Shown: piece after piece, positions 17,216 to 25,409 of the stretch
Position numbering within the stretch: the stretch's first letter is position 1
Layout: the number at the start of each line of letters is the position of its first letter
Assembly (NCBI GenBank): GCA_021200995.1
Contig: JAJQFS010000052.1
Location: 1 to 39,694 of the forward strand
DNA length: 39,694 nt
Direction: 5' to 3'
Source: Lachnospiraceae bacterium
GTDB taxonomy: Bacteria > Bacillota > Clostridia > Lachnospirales > Lachnospiraceae
The notes under the pieces: model-generated
Databases searched by the model: none
What the model was told of the DNA's origin: nothing
Seen by the model: the letters and a program-made list of their open reading frames with translations, nothing else
Position numbers and translations under genes: made by a program

Positions 17216-18505
17216 TTAACCGATCAGATAAGTTTTAAAATAAAGCAGTCCGAACACAACATGGAAACAGAAGATACAGCAGGCGATATCCAGCAGAAGT
17301 CTTTTGCCGCGGGTATCGCGCTACTGTTCATTTAAGATCAGAAAACGGAGTGTGGCAGTGACCCAGACTAAGAGCATGCCGCACATCATGGGCCAGAGAA
17401 AATCCGCGTGGCTTAACTTGGATCCGCTTTCCCCTAACAGGGCTGCCTCCAGAAAACCGATGGCGTAACCGGCCAAAGAAAGCCTCCCCATATCGGTTCT
17501 GACAAAAAATCTGCTGTCGATCAGAATCAGGAAGAACGGAAAAGCCATGCCAAGCGCCACGGACAGAATGATGTTGTCACTGTAAAGGCTCCATACTTCC
17601 AGCCATTTGGTGACGGCAAAGCCGCCGTCAGAACTGTAGCTCCCGCCCCAGATAAAGTAGGCCAAAAACTGCAGCAGGATATAGAGCAGCGTGGGAACGG
17701 CGCACAGAAGCATATTCAGGCAATGCCTGAAATACGGGGAGGCGCTTCCGTCTTTGCTGATGATGCGCCTGATCCATTCAAAGAGCATGATGAGCGCCAC
17801 GGCGGGGATAAACATTTCCGCGAACGTCGGCTTCGCGGCGGCAGACAGAAACAGGAAAAGCACCAGAAGAATATTGTATTTTTTCGGGTTTTTCTGCACG
17901 GGGAAAAAGATGCCCTCGTAATGTTCATTTTTCTGGAAGCCCCAGATATCAAGAACCAGGGCAAAGCACAGGAGGGCAAATCCATTCACAGTGGTCTGCG
18001 TCGGGTTATGCAGCGGATTCATGGAAAAGATTCCCAGATATGGCCCCGAGACTCCTACCCAGTCAGGATACAGCCCCTGCACGACGGACAGGCCAAAAGC
18101 GATTACCGCGGCGGTTGTGGTATTTGCTTTACATTTGTTTGCGCGAAGATAACACAGAATCATCCAGTATTTCACCAGATAGGAGAAAAGGTGAAAACCG
18201 CAGGATACAAAGGCTGCCGCTTCATCCAGCGGAAGACGCAGGAGAAATTTCAGAAGCAGGACGCAGACATGCCATAGACAGTAGGGGACAGCCATCCAGC
18301 CTTCAAGCAGGGTTCCCTGATCGAACATGGACAGATAGATATAGAGGTGACCGCGATAATCGGAAAGGGATGTATTGATTTCCCCTTTCACACAGGCGTA
18401 TACAAGCCACGATAAGATCACGCCGAGGATGATGACGGCGTAATGTTTTGCGTTGTTTTCTTCACGGAGCCCGGGCTGCGGGCTTTCGGTTGTTGTGTTC
18501 GTAAT
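17216..18505 (-). pseudogene. Decayed copy of GT-C-like polytopic membrane protein
   Basis: This is the left paralogue of the intact gene at 19265-20527. The uninterrupted frame from GTG 18421 to TAG 17321 gives 366 residues with about ten membrane helices. It shares the motifs SDYRGHLYIYL, PYCLWH, NPLHNPTQT, FAEMFIPAV and FLWPMMCGMLLVWVTA. Two lesions are visible by comparison. The codon where the paralogue starts is ATT (18505-18503), behind an intact GGGGG ribosome site and an intact promoter. An amber codon (17323-17321) cuts off a further 34 codons, to 17219, that still encode the paralogue's last helix (KRLLLDIACCIFCFHVVFG). A shortened product from GTG remains possible. Confidence 0.75.
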
Positions 18506-18573
18506 ATGTTTCCCCCTTCAGAAGAGTCAGGCAGCCCTTGCTGCCCTGAATCGCCATAACAGCATTTCTGACT

Positions 18574-18602
18574 ATTATAAAATAAATATTTCAACTTTAC
18601 AA
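18574..18602 (-). promoter_or_regulatory. Promoter of the decayed GT-C-like gene
   Basis: On the minus strand, TTGTAA (18602-18597), a 17-bp spacer and a perfect TATAAT (18579-18574) are present. The promoter is preserved although the gene is damaged. Confidence 0.65.
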
Positions 18603-18613
18603 TAAGGAGAATG

Positions 18614-19246
18614 ATGAAGAGAAAAAAGATGGTATTCCGCGGCGCTGGCGGCTGCGCTGCTTCTTGCCGCAATATATGTTTTCTTTCCGCGGCCGGCCTC
18701 CGATCTGGTCATCACAATTTCGTTCTGGGAGATTTCCCAATCCCGTTCCGGCTGCTCGCTCTATTATACGACGGATACACAGCCGGAATACAGTGACGAA
18801 CAGCGTGTTTCCGGCGATATAGATTATATAATAAAATGCAGGTCAGTTTCCGCCTGGACGGCGCGCTTGAGGATCATCTGACGGGACTGCGGCTGGATTT
18901 CCCGGAGAAGAAACAGCAATTTTACATCAAATCGGTGATGGTGAGCAGCGCAGGTGTGCCTCAGAAGGACTATAATCCGTGTATCTTTTTTGATGAAGAG
19001 AATATTATCGCGAGAAATGACCTGGATTTTTCCACGCTTGACGCTTCAAACAGCGTCTATGTGAGCACGGGAAAAACTGATCCGTATCTGGTGTTTTCGG
19101 ACAGTCTGGTGAAACAGGTTGAGAACTGCTTCAGCCATCAGACAGGATCCAGGATGCTGGTCTGCGTGTTTCTTGTGGCCGTTTTCGTAATCGCGCGGCG
19201 CGGAATCTTTACAGATGACACAGCTGTCATATCGGCGCCCTCATGA
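18614..19246 (+). pseudogene. Decayed copy of small double-anchored ectodomain protein
   Basis: This is the left paralogue of the intact gene at 20712-21305. The reading frame is broken twice. Removing one A from the A6 run at about 18621-18626 joins MKRKRWYSAALAAALLLAA to a frame reading VFFPRPASDLVI. Adding one G in the TATATAATAAAATG stretch (about 18823-18835) restores DYDNKMQVSFRLDG. The two shifts compensate, so the last 136 codons (from ATG 18836) are back in the original frame. That 3' part has no good ribosome site. The gene begins with AAGGAGA, diverges from the GT-C-like copy, and ends in the hairpin at 19233. Confidence 0.75.
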
Positions 19247-19266
19247 TGGACGGCGCGCCGTTTTTT
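19233..19266 (+). terminator. Terminator between the two module copies
   Basis: CGGCGC (19233-19238) can pair with GCGCCG (19255-19260), directly followed by TTTTTT. The 12-bp palindrome ACGGCGCGCCGT within it is an alternative stem. It spans the stop of the small decayed gene and reaches the stop of the convergent intact membrane gene. Confidence 0.65.
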
Positions 19267-20527
19267 ATTTGGACAGAAGGCTGTTTGTGTAGAGAAAACC
19301 AAATAATACATGAAAACAGAACAGAACCCATGCGGTATCAAGCAGGATCCTTTTTGAAGTGGAGATACTGTCCTGTTTTTTGCTGAGCTCAATCAGCCGC
19401 AGCAGCGCGGTTACCCATACCAGCAGCATGCCGCACATCATGGGCCAGAGGAAATTGCCATGGCTCAGCTTCTCTCCGCTCTCTCCGAGAAAAGCCGCCT
19501 CCAGGAAGCCGACACCATAACCAGTCAGGGAAAGCTTTCCCATGTCGTTTTTCATAAAAAAGGAACCGTCTATGAGGAGCATGAACAGGGGAAAGGCCAT
19601 TCCCAGGACGATGGAAAGAATGATATTTTCACTGAACAGGCTCCAGACCTCCAGAAAGTCTGTTACTATGACAGAAGAGGCTTCCCCGTAGCTTCTCCCC
19701 CAGATGTAGTAGACGATAAACTGCAGGAGGATGCAGGCGAGGGAAGGAAGCGCACAAAGCAGCATATGGAGACAGTGCCGGAAACGGACGGCGGCCAGAC
19801 CATCCTTTTTGAAGATACTGTCAAGCCACTCAAAGAGCATGATAAGACCGACCGCCGGAATGAACATTTCCGCAAATACAGGCTTGGCCAGTGTGGATAA
19901 AAGCAGCAGAACCGCCAGAAGAACATAATATTTTTTCAGGCCTTTTTCCACAGAAAAAAAGATGCCGTGGTACTGCTTATCTTTCTGCCTGCCGCGAATG
20001 TCGCAGACCAGGCAAAAGCACAGAAGAACAAAAGCGCGAACAGCGGTCTGAGTCGGATTGTGAAGCGCGTTGATGGAGAAAATGCCCAGAAATGCGCCCG
20101 AAATATCAAGCCAGTCAAAATAAAGCCCCTGTACCACGCTGAGGCCAAAGGCAGCGGCGGCAGCTTCCACGGAAGAAATTTCGAAATGCCGTGAAGCGGC
20201 ATAGCGCTGAATCATCCAGTAGGTTGCCAGATAGGAGAAGACGTGGAAGACAGAGGAAATAAAAGCGGCGGAAGCCTCCAGTGGGACATGCAGAAGCGAG
20301 TTGAGCAAAAGCACCAGGATATGCCACAGGCAGTATGGAGTCGTCTTCCATGCCTCGAGCCAGCTGCCGCTGTGGAACAGGGGGAGATAGACATAAAGAT
20401 GGCCATGGTAATCGGAGAGGCTTAAGGGAATCTCTTCCATTACAATATAGTAAACCAGAACGCCCAGCAATATGCCGGACAAAATGATGGGGAGATCCTG
20501 CGGTTGTTTTCCACTGTTTGATTTCAT
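19265..20527 (-). CDS. GT-C-like polytopic membrane protein
   Basis: The intact 420-residue member of the duplicated pair has about ten to eleven predicted membrane helices. The first loop has SDYHGHLYVYLPLF, with an acidic Asp and a His placed as in GT-C glycosyltransferases, followed by PYCLWH. Motifs shared with the left copy are NALHNPTQT, FAEMFIPAVGLIMLFEW and FLWPMMCGMLLVWVTA. I do not recognise a named family, and GT-C membership is inferred from topology and the early Asp. The start has AAGGA at 7 nt. It diverges from the small ectodomain gene at 20712, and this arrangement is repeated in the left copy, so the two products probably work together. Confidence 0.7.
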   Translation of the reverse strand: MKSNSGKQPQDLPIILSGILLGVLVYYIVMEEIPLSLSDYHGHLYVYLPLFHSGSWLEAWKTTPYCLWHILVLLLNSLLHVPLEASAAFISSVFHVFSYLATYWMIQRYAASRHFEISSVEAAAAAFGLSVVQGLYFDWLDISGAFLGIFSINALHNPTQTAVRAFVLLCFCLVCDIRGRQKDKQYHGIFFSVEKGLKKYYVLLAVLLLLSTLAKPVFAEMFIPAVGLIMLFEWLDSIFKKDGLAAVRFRHCLHMLLCALPSLACILLQFIVYYIWGRSYGEASSVIVTDFLEVWSLFSENIILSIVLGMAFPLFMLLIDGSFFMKNDMGKLSLTGYGVGFLEAAFLGESGEKLSHGNFLWPMMCGMLLVWVTALLRLIELSKKQDSISTSKRILLDTAWVLFCFHVLFGFLYTNSLLSK

Positions 20528-20595
20528 GATCTGTTCCTTCAGGTAATTTGATTGGTAATAAAAGTAATTTGTATTTTGAAAAATATAATTTATTC

Positions 20596-20624
20596 TTGCG
20601 TACTTTGTGTTTTTTATATATCAT
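20596..20624 (+). promoter_or_regulatory. Possible promoter of the ectodomain gene
   Basis: TTGCGT (20596-20601), a 17-bp spacer and TATCAT (20619-20624) are present. The leader would be about 81 nt. The -10 is imperfect. Confidence 0.4.
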
Positions 20625-20659
20625 GGAAACGAAATTCCTGATGCGTTTGGTCGAAACTC

Positions 20660-20688
20660 ATTATGACACATTCAAAATCAAAATACAA
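20660..20688 (-). promoter_or_regulatory. Possible promoter of the intact GT-C-like gene
   Basis: On the minus strand, TTGTAT (20688-20683), a 17-bp spacer and CATAAT (20665-20660) are present. The leader would be about 125 nt, overlapping the divergent promoter region. Confidence 0.5.
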
Positions 20689-20711
20689 GCATAAGGAGAC
20701 AGGAGAGCCTT

Positions 20712-21305
20712 ATGAACAAAAAGATGCTGTATATACCGGCGCTTATTCTGATTGCGGCATATGTTTTTTTCCCTCGTCCGGCTTCTGATCTGGTGATCAG
20801 GCTTACGTTTGAGGAGGTGTCTGGAGACAGCTGTGAACTGTTTTATATGGTTGATTCAGATGTGAATTTCAGCAGTGACCAGAAGGTGAGCGCACAGATT
20901 GATTATGACAGTATGCAGGCAGAGTTTTGGCTGGATGGATCTGTGGCGGGGCATCTGACGGGCATCCGCATCGATTTGCCGCACGAAACGCAGGTGGCGG
21001 TTGTGAAGACGATTACGGTCAGCAGCGCAGGCGTGATTCAGAAAGAGTTCGATCCCCGCGATTTTTTTGCGGACAGCAATATTTCGGGAACCAACAACCT
21101 GGAGATCATTGTGGTGAGTACTCTTCATAAGACATACCTGAGCGCACAAAGCGATGACCCTTATCTGATCATTTCTGATGAGCTGGTATCGCAGGTGGAT
21201 GCCTGTTACAGTGATCAGAGGGCATTCAGACTGCTGGTCTGTGTATTTCTGGCGGGTTTCGTAATCTTATCGCGCAGAAAAATATTTGAAACGGATGCTG
21301 CCTGA
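20712..21305 (+). CDS. Small double-anchored ectodomain protein
   Basis: The intact 197-residue member of the duplicated pair has a membrane helix at about 5-21, an extracytoplasmic domain at about 25-165 and a second helix at about 172-190 followed by SRRKIF. The ectodomain is beta-rich. The stretch GIRIDLPHETQVAVVKTITV and a DPYLII motif recall the lumenal beta-sandwich domains attached to some large bacterial membrane glycosyltransferases. I therefore infer that it is the separate ectodomain partner of the divergent GT-C-like protein. No named family is recognised. The purO gene follows after 32 nt and may be co-transcribed. Confidence 0.7.
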   Translation: MNKKMLYIPALILIAAYVFFPRPASDLVIRLTFEEVSGDSCELFYMVDSDVNFSSDQKVSAQIDYDSMQAEFWLDGSVAGHLTGIRIDLPHETQVAVVKTITVSSAGVIQKEFDPRDFFADSNISGTNNLEIIVVSTLHKTYLSAQSDDPYLIISDELVSQVDACYSDQRAFRLLVCVFLAGFVILSRRKIFETDAA

Positions 21306-21337
21306 AGAAGATATTGCTTGAGAAAAAAGGAGGAGAT

Positions 21338-22051
21338 ATGGAAATCAGAAATCTGTCGCAGGAACTTGCTGAAAACGCATACCCCGGCAGGGGCATTATC
21401 ATTGGCCTTTCCCCCGATGGGCGCAAGGCCATCGCCGCTTATTTTATCATGGGACGCAGTTCCAATTCCAGAAACCGCGTGTTTGTGGAAGAGGGAGAGG
21501 GAATCCGCACGCAGGCTTATGATCCGTCGAAAGTGGAGGATCCGAGTCTGATCATTTATGCGCCTGTGCGCGTCCTGGGCCGGTATACCATTGTGACCAA
21601 CGGCGACCAGACCGACACCATTTATGACGGGATCGGCGCGGGCAAAACCTTTGAACAGTCCCTAAGAAGCCGTGAATTTGAGCCGGATGGCCCGAATTAC
21701 ACGCCCCGTATTTCCGGCATCCTGGATATTCATGATGGAAGCTTTGGCTATGCCATGTCCATTTTAAAATCCGCGAACGGAAATCCTGATGCCTGCGACC
21801 GCTATACCTATATGTATGACAGTCCCGTGCCGGGCGAAGGTCGATTTATTCACACCTACAGGGAAAATATCAATCCCCTGCCCAGCTTCGAGGGCGAGCC
21901 AAAGCGTGTGGAGATGATGGACGACATCGACGCCTTTACGGATATGCTGTGGACGAACCTGAACGAGGAGAATAAAATTTCCCTGTTTGTCCGGTTCATC
22001 GACATTCAAACCAATACATATCAGACACGTATTTTAAATAAGTACGTCTGA
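21338..22051 (+). CDS. purO: IMP cyclohydrolase, PurO type
   Basis: The 237-residue protein matches the PurO-type IMP cyclohydrolase family (IMP_cyclohyd), first described in archaea. It closes FAICAR to IMP, the last step of purine synthesis. Family-like segments are the N-terminal YPGRGIIIGLSPDGRKA, the GRSSNSRNRVF loop, and YTPRISGILD near the middle. The start at 21338 has AAGGAGG. An ATG at 21314 lies upstream without support. The partner step, AICAR formylation, is encoded 253 bp downstream as a separate protein, so the usual bifunctional PurH is split here. Confidence 0.88.
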   Translation: MEIRNLSQELAENAYPGRGIIIGLSPDGRKAIAAYFIMGRSSNSRNRVFVEEGEGIRTQAYDPSKVEDPSLIIYAPVRVLGRYTIVTNGDQTDTIYDGIGAGKTFEQSLRSREFEPDGPNYTPRISGILDIHDGSFGYAMSILKSANGNPDACDRYTYMYDSPVPGEGRFIHTYRENINPLPSFEGEPKRVEMMDDIDAFTDMLWTNLNEENKISLFVRFIDIQTNTYQTRILNKYV

Positions 22052-22090
22052 AGCCATAAGGATTTGTGAGTTTTAGAAATAATGAATCTG

Positions 22091-22280
22091 ATTAACGCAG
22101 GGACCAGCAGGAAAAAAGATAAGGCGAGCCTTTACGATGAGTGGTGAGCCGTTCTTTTTTCCTGCTGGTCCCGGAAACAAAGATCCAATTAACGCACGAG
22201 CTACCAGAAAAAGATAAGGCGAGCCTATGCGATGAGCGGCAAGCCGTTCTTTTTTTCCTGCTGGTCCCGGAAATAAATAT
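22091..22280. repeat. Two adjacent copies of a hairpin element
   Basis: The two copies (22091-22187 and 22188-22280) have a period of 97 bp and both begin ATTAACGCA. The first has a perfect 20-bp stem (arms 22100-22119 and 22153-22172) enclosing GGCGAGCC...GGTGAGCC. The second keeps the same right arm and core but has a shortened, diverged left arm. The core GATAAGGCGAGCC and GATGAG are shared. Both are non-coding, between purO and the AICAR transformylase gene. They are likely a REP- or MITE-like intergenic element, although a role as a strong mRNA structure is possible. Confidence 0.8.
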
Positions 22281-22304
22281 GATAAAAGAAACGGAGTACA
22301 TACC

Positions 22305-23483
22305 ATGAACGAACTGCAATTAAAATACGGCTGCAATCCCAATCAGAAACCATCCCACATTTTCATGGAGGACAACAGTGATCTCCCTGTGACCGTCTTA
22401 AACGGCCGTCCGGGCTATATTAACTTTCTGGACGCCTTAAACGGCTGGCAGCTGGTCAGCGAGCTGAAAAAAGCCACCGGCCTGCCCGCGGCGACCTCTT
22501 TTAAGCATGTCTCCCCGGCCGGCGCCGCGGTGGGTCTGCCCCTGACGGACACCCTGGCAAAAATTTACTGGGTGGATGATCTGGGAGAACTGTCTCCCTT
22601 AGCCTGCGCCTACGCCAGAGCCAGAGGCGCGGACCGCATGAGCTCTTTTGGTGATTTCATCGCCCTTTCCGATGTCTGCGACAAAGATACCGCGAGACTG
22701 ATTAAGCGCGAGGTATCTGACGGTGTGATCGCGCCGGGCTATACCGAGGAGGCTATGGAGCTTCTGATGAAGAAAAAGAAGGGCGGCTACAATATCATCC
22801 AGATCGATCCCTCTTATCAGCCGGCTCCCATCGAGCACAAGCAGGTATATGGCGTTACCTTCGAACAGGGCAGAAATGAACTGGACATTAACGGTGATTT
22901 CCTTTCCAACATTGTAACAGAGAATAAAAACATTCCGGAAAGCGCCTTAAGCGACATGAAAATCGCGCTGATTACCTTAAAATATACCCAGTCCAATTCA
23001 GTTTGTTATGTGAAGGATGGCCAGGCCATCGGCATCGGCGCCGGTCAGCAGTCCCGCATTCACTGCACGAGGCTGGCGGGACAGAAGGCGGACAACTGGT
23101 ACCTGCGCCAGGCGCCCCAGGTCATGAACCTGCCATTCCTGGATAAAATCAGCCGTCCTGACCGCGACAATGCGATTGACCTTTATATTGGGGATGAGTA
23201 CGAGGATCTTCTGGCGGACGGCAAGTGGGAACACACCTTCAAAGAGAAGCCTCCGGTATTTACCAGAGAGGAAAAGCGCGTCTGGCTTGACGGCCTTCAG
23301 GACGTGACGCTCGGCTCCGACGCTTTCTTCCCCTTCTTTGACAATATTGACCGTGCCTATAAGAGCGGTGTGAAATATGTCGCGCAGCCTGGCGGTTCCG
23401 TCCGTGACGACGCGGTGATCAAACGCGCCGATGAACTGGGAATGGCCATGGTCTTTACCGGAATCCGTCTGTTCCATCACTAA
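22305..23483 (+). CDS. AICAR transformylase, stand-alone
   Basis: The 392-residue protein is a phosphoribosylaminoimidazolecarboxamide formyltransferase corresponding to the AICARFT domain of PurH without the cyclohydrolase domain. It uses 10-formyl-THF to make FAICAR. Family signatures are [11 protein letters not shown] at the N-terminus, [13 protein letters not shown] (with the catalytic Lys-His), [19 protein letters not shown], and the C-terminal [14 protein letters not shown]. The start has ACGGAG at 9 nt. With purO it forms a split PurH system. A strong terminator follows at 23522. Confidence 0.93.
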   Translation: MNELQLKYGCNPNQKPSHIFMEDNSDLPVTVLNGRPGYINFLDALNGWQLVSELKKATGLPAATSFKHVSPAGAAVGLPLTDTLAKIYWVDDLGELSPLACAYARARGADRMSSFGDFIALSDVCDKDTARLIKREVSDGVIAPGYTEEAMELLMKKKKGGYNIIQIDPSYQPAPIEHKQVYGVTFEQGRNELDINGDFLSNIVTENKNIPESALSDMKIALITLKYTQSNSVCYVKDGQAIGIGAGQQSRIHCTRLAGQKADNWYLRQAPQVMNLPFLDKISRPDRDNAIDLYIGDEYEDLLADGKWEHTFKEKPPVFTREEKRVWLDGLQDVTLGSDAFFPFFDNIDRAYKSGVKYVAQPGGSVRDDAVIKRADELGMAMVFTGIRLFHH

Positions 23484-23521
23484 AGACCATATTGAATTTG
23501 AAAATAATATGTGCTAAGATG

Positions 23522-23566
23522 TCTCCAGATGTCCGCCAAAACGGCGGGCTGGAGGCATTCTTTTTA
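23522..23566 (+). terminator. Terminator of the AICAR transformylase gene
   Basis: CTCCAG plus CCGCC on the left pair with GGCGG plus CTGGAG on the right (internal loop ATGT/G, loop AAAAC), followed by GCATTCTTTTT. Confidence 0.85.
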
Positions 23567-23662
23567 TCATACAGGGCAGCTGATTTTAGGACAGATGTTT
23601 TCGGGCAGCTGACATTTCAGGAATGGACCCTCCGCAAGAATTTGAATGACAGGTGAGAGATG

Positions 23663-25360
23663 ATGAGCGAGGAGAAGACCACATTACAGACAGAAAACAG
23701 GGAAGTCGTGTCCAGAAACTTTATTGAGATGGAGATCGACAAAGACTTAAAGGAGGGCGTATACGACACGGTGCATACCCGTTTTCCGCCGGAGCCGAAC
23801 GGCTATCTGCACATCGGGCACGCCAAGAGCATCCTTTTAAATTACGGACTCGCGAAGGAGTACGGCGGCAAGTTCAACATGCGTTTTGACGACACAAACC
23901 CCACCAAGGAGGATACGGAGTTCGTGGAGTCCATCAAGGCGGATGTAGCCTGGCTGGGCGCCGACTGGGAGGACAGGCTTTATTTCGCGTCGGATTATTT
24001 TGACCAGATGTATGAGGGCGCGGTGAAGCTGATCAAAAAAGGAAAAGCTTATGTGTCTGACCTGTCCGCGGAGGAAATCCGCGAGTATCGCGGTACGCTG
24101 ACTGAGCCGGGGAAGGAAGATCCCTATTCCAGTCGGAGCGTGGAGGAAAATCTGGCTTTATTTGAGGATATGAAAAACGGAAAGTATGCGGACGGCGAGA
24201 AGGTGCTGCGCGCCCGCATCAATATGGCGAGTCCCAATATGAACATGCGTGACCCGGTCATTTACCGCGTGGCGCACATGAGCCACCACAATACGGGCGA
24301 CAAGTGGTGCATCTATCCGATGTATGATTTTGCGCATCCGATTGAGGACGCCATCGAGGGCATCACGCATTCCATCTGCACGCTGGAGTTTGAGGATCAC
24401 AGACCGCTGTACGACTGGGTGGTCAGGGAGTTAGAGTATCCGCATCCGCCGCGTCAGATCGAGTTTGCCAAGCTGTATCTGAAAAATGTGATCACCGGCA
24501 AGCGCTATATCAAAAAGCTGGTGCAGGACGGTATCGTGGACGGATGGGACGATCCAAGGCTTGTGTCCATCGCGGCGCTGCGCCGCAGAGGCTTCACGCC
24601 GGAGTCCATTAAGATGTTTGTGGACATGTGCGGCGTTTCCAAGGCCAATTCCACCGCGGACTATGCCGCCCTGGAATACTGCATCCGCGAGGACCTGAAA
24701 TTAAAGAGCCCCCGCGTGATGGCGGTTCTGGATCCGATTAAACTGGTGATTGATAACTATCCAGAGGGAGAGATCGAGTGGCTGGACGCCCCCAATAACC
24801 TGGAAAATGAGGAGCTCGGTTCCCGTAAAGTACCCTTTGGGAAAGTATTATATATCGACCGTGAAGACTTCATGGAGGAGCCGCCGAAGAAATATTTCCA
24901 CCTCTTCCCCGGCAATGAAGTCCGCCTGATGAACGCCTACTTTGTAAAGTGTGTGGACTATGTCAAGGATGCGGATGGTAATGTGACTGAGGTGCACTGC
25001 ACCTACGACCCTGAGACCAAATCCGGTTCCGGCTTCACCGCCCGCAAGGTCAAGGGCACCATTCACTGGGTCTGTGCCGACACCGCCCTGGAAGCAGAGG
25101 TGCGTCTCTATGAGAACATTGTGGATGAGGAGAAGGGCGTCTACAACGAGGACGGCAGCCTGAATTTAAATCCCAACTCCCTGACCGTTCGCACCTGCTA
25201 CGTCGAACCGTCTTTAAAAGACGCGAAGGCCTATGACCGCTTCCAGTTCGTCAGACAGGGATATTTCTGTGTGGACTACAAGGACACGACGGCGGAGAAA
25301 TTGGTATTTAACAGAATTGTGTCGCTGAAGAGTTCCTTTAAGTTACCGAAAGCGAATTGA
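23663..25360 (+). CDS. glnS: Glutaminyl-tRNA synthetase
   Basis: This class I synthetase charges tRNA-Gln directly. The 565-residue protein has the HIGH motif in [15 protein letters not shown] (about residues 45-60), RFDDTNP, and the GlnRS-specific GWDDPR and [11 protein letters not shown] segments. These are followed by the anticodon-binding beta-barrels (about 340-560). The position normally occupied by VMSKRK reads VITGKR (24488-24505), a departure from the KMSKS consensus that I recall in related clostridial GlnRS. AGGTGAG precedes two adjacent ATGs (23660, 23663), and spacing favours the second. The MocR gene starts 49 bp after its stop. Confidence 0.94.
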   Translation: MSEEKTTLQTENREVVSRNFIEMEIDKDLKEGVYDTVHTRFPPEPNGYLHIGHAKSILLNYGLAKEYGGKFNMRFDDTNPTKEDTEFVESIKADVAWLGADWEDRLYFASDYFDQMYEGAVKLIKKGKAYVSDLSAEEIREYRGTLTEPGKEDPYSSRSVEENLALFEDMKNGKYADGEKVLRARINMASPNMNMRDPVIYRVAHMSHHNTGDKWCIYPMYDFAHPIEDAIEGITHSICTLEFEDHRPLYDWVVRELEYPHPPRQIEFAKLYLKNVITGKRYIKKLVQDGIVDGWDDPRLVSIAALRRRGFTPESIKMFVDMCGVSKANSTADYAALEYCIREDLKLKSPRVMAVLDPIKLVIDNYPEGEIEWLDAPNNLENEELGSRKVPFGKVLYIDREDFMEEPPKKYFHLFPGNEVRLMNAYFVKCVDYVKDADGNVTEVHCTYDPETKSGSGFTARKVKGTIHWVCADTALEAEVRLYENIVDEEKGVYNEDGSLNLNPNSLTVRTCYVEPSLKDAKAYDRFQFVRQGYFCVDYKDTTAEKLVFNRIVSLKSSFKLPKAN

Positions 25361-25409
25361 TAACTTGCAGTACAGAGCGAGGTCGCGCAACGTTAGAGGA
25401 GTACCATAT

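Noticed and set aside
17216-21305. Genomic island with transposase or integrase
   Set aside because: No recombinase, terminal repeats or tRNA gene borders the duplicated module.
22073-22342. Minus-strand frame with a repeated FPGPAGKK peptide
   Set aside because: The peptide repeat arises only because the two hairpin elements are translated. No ribosome site, and it runs into the start of a real gene.
23484-23662. T-box leader for glnS
   Set aside because: No T-box consensus or antiterminator is visible. The only strong hairpin is the terminator of the preceding gene.
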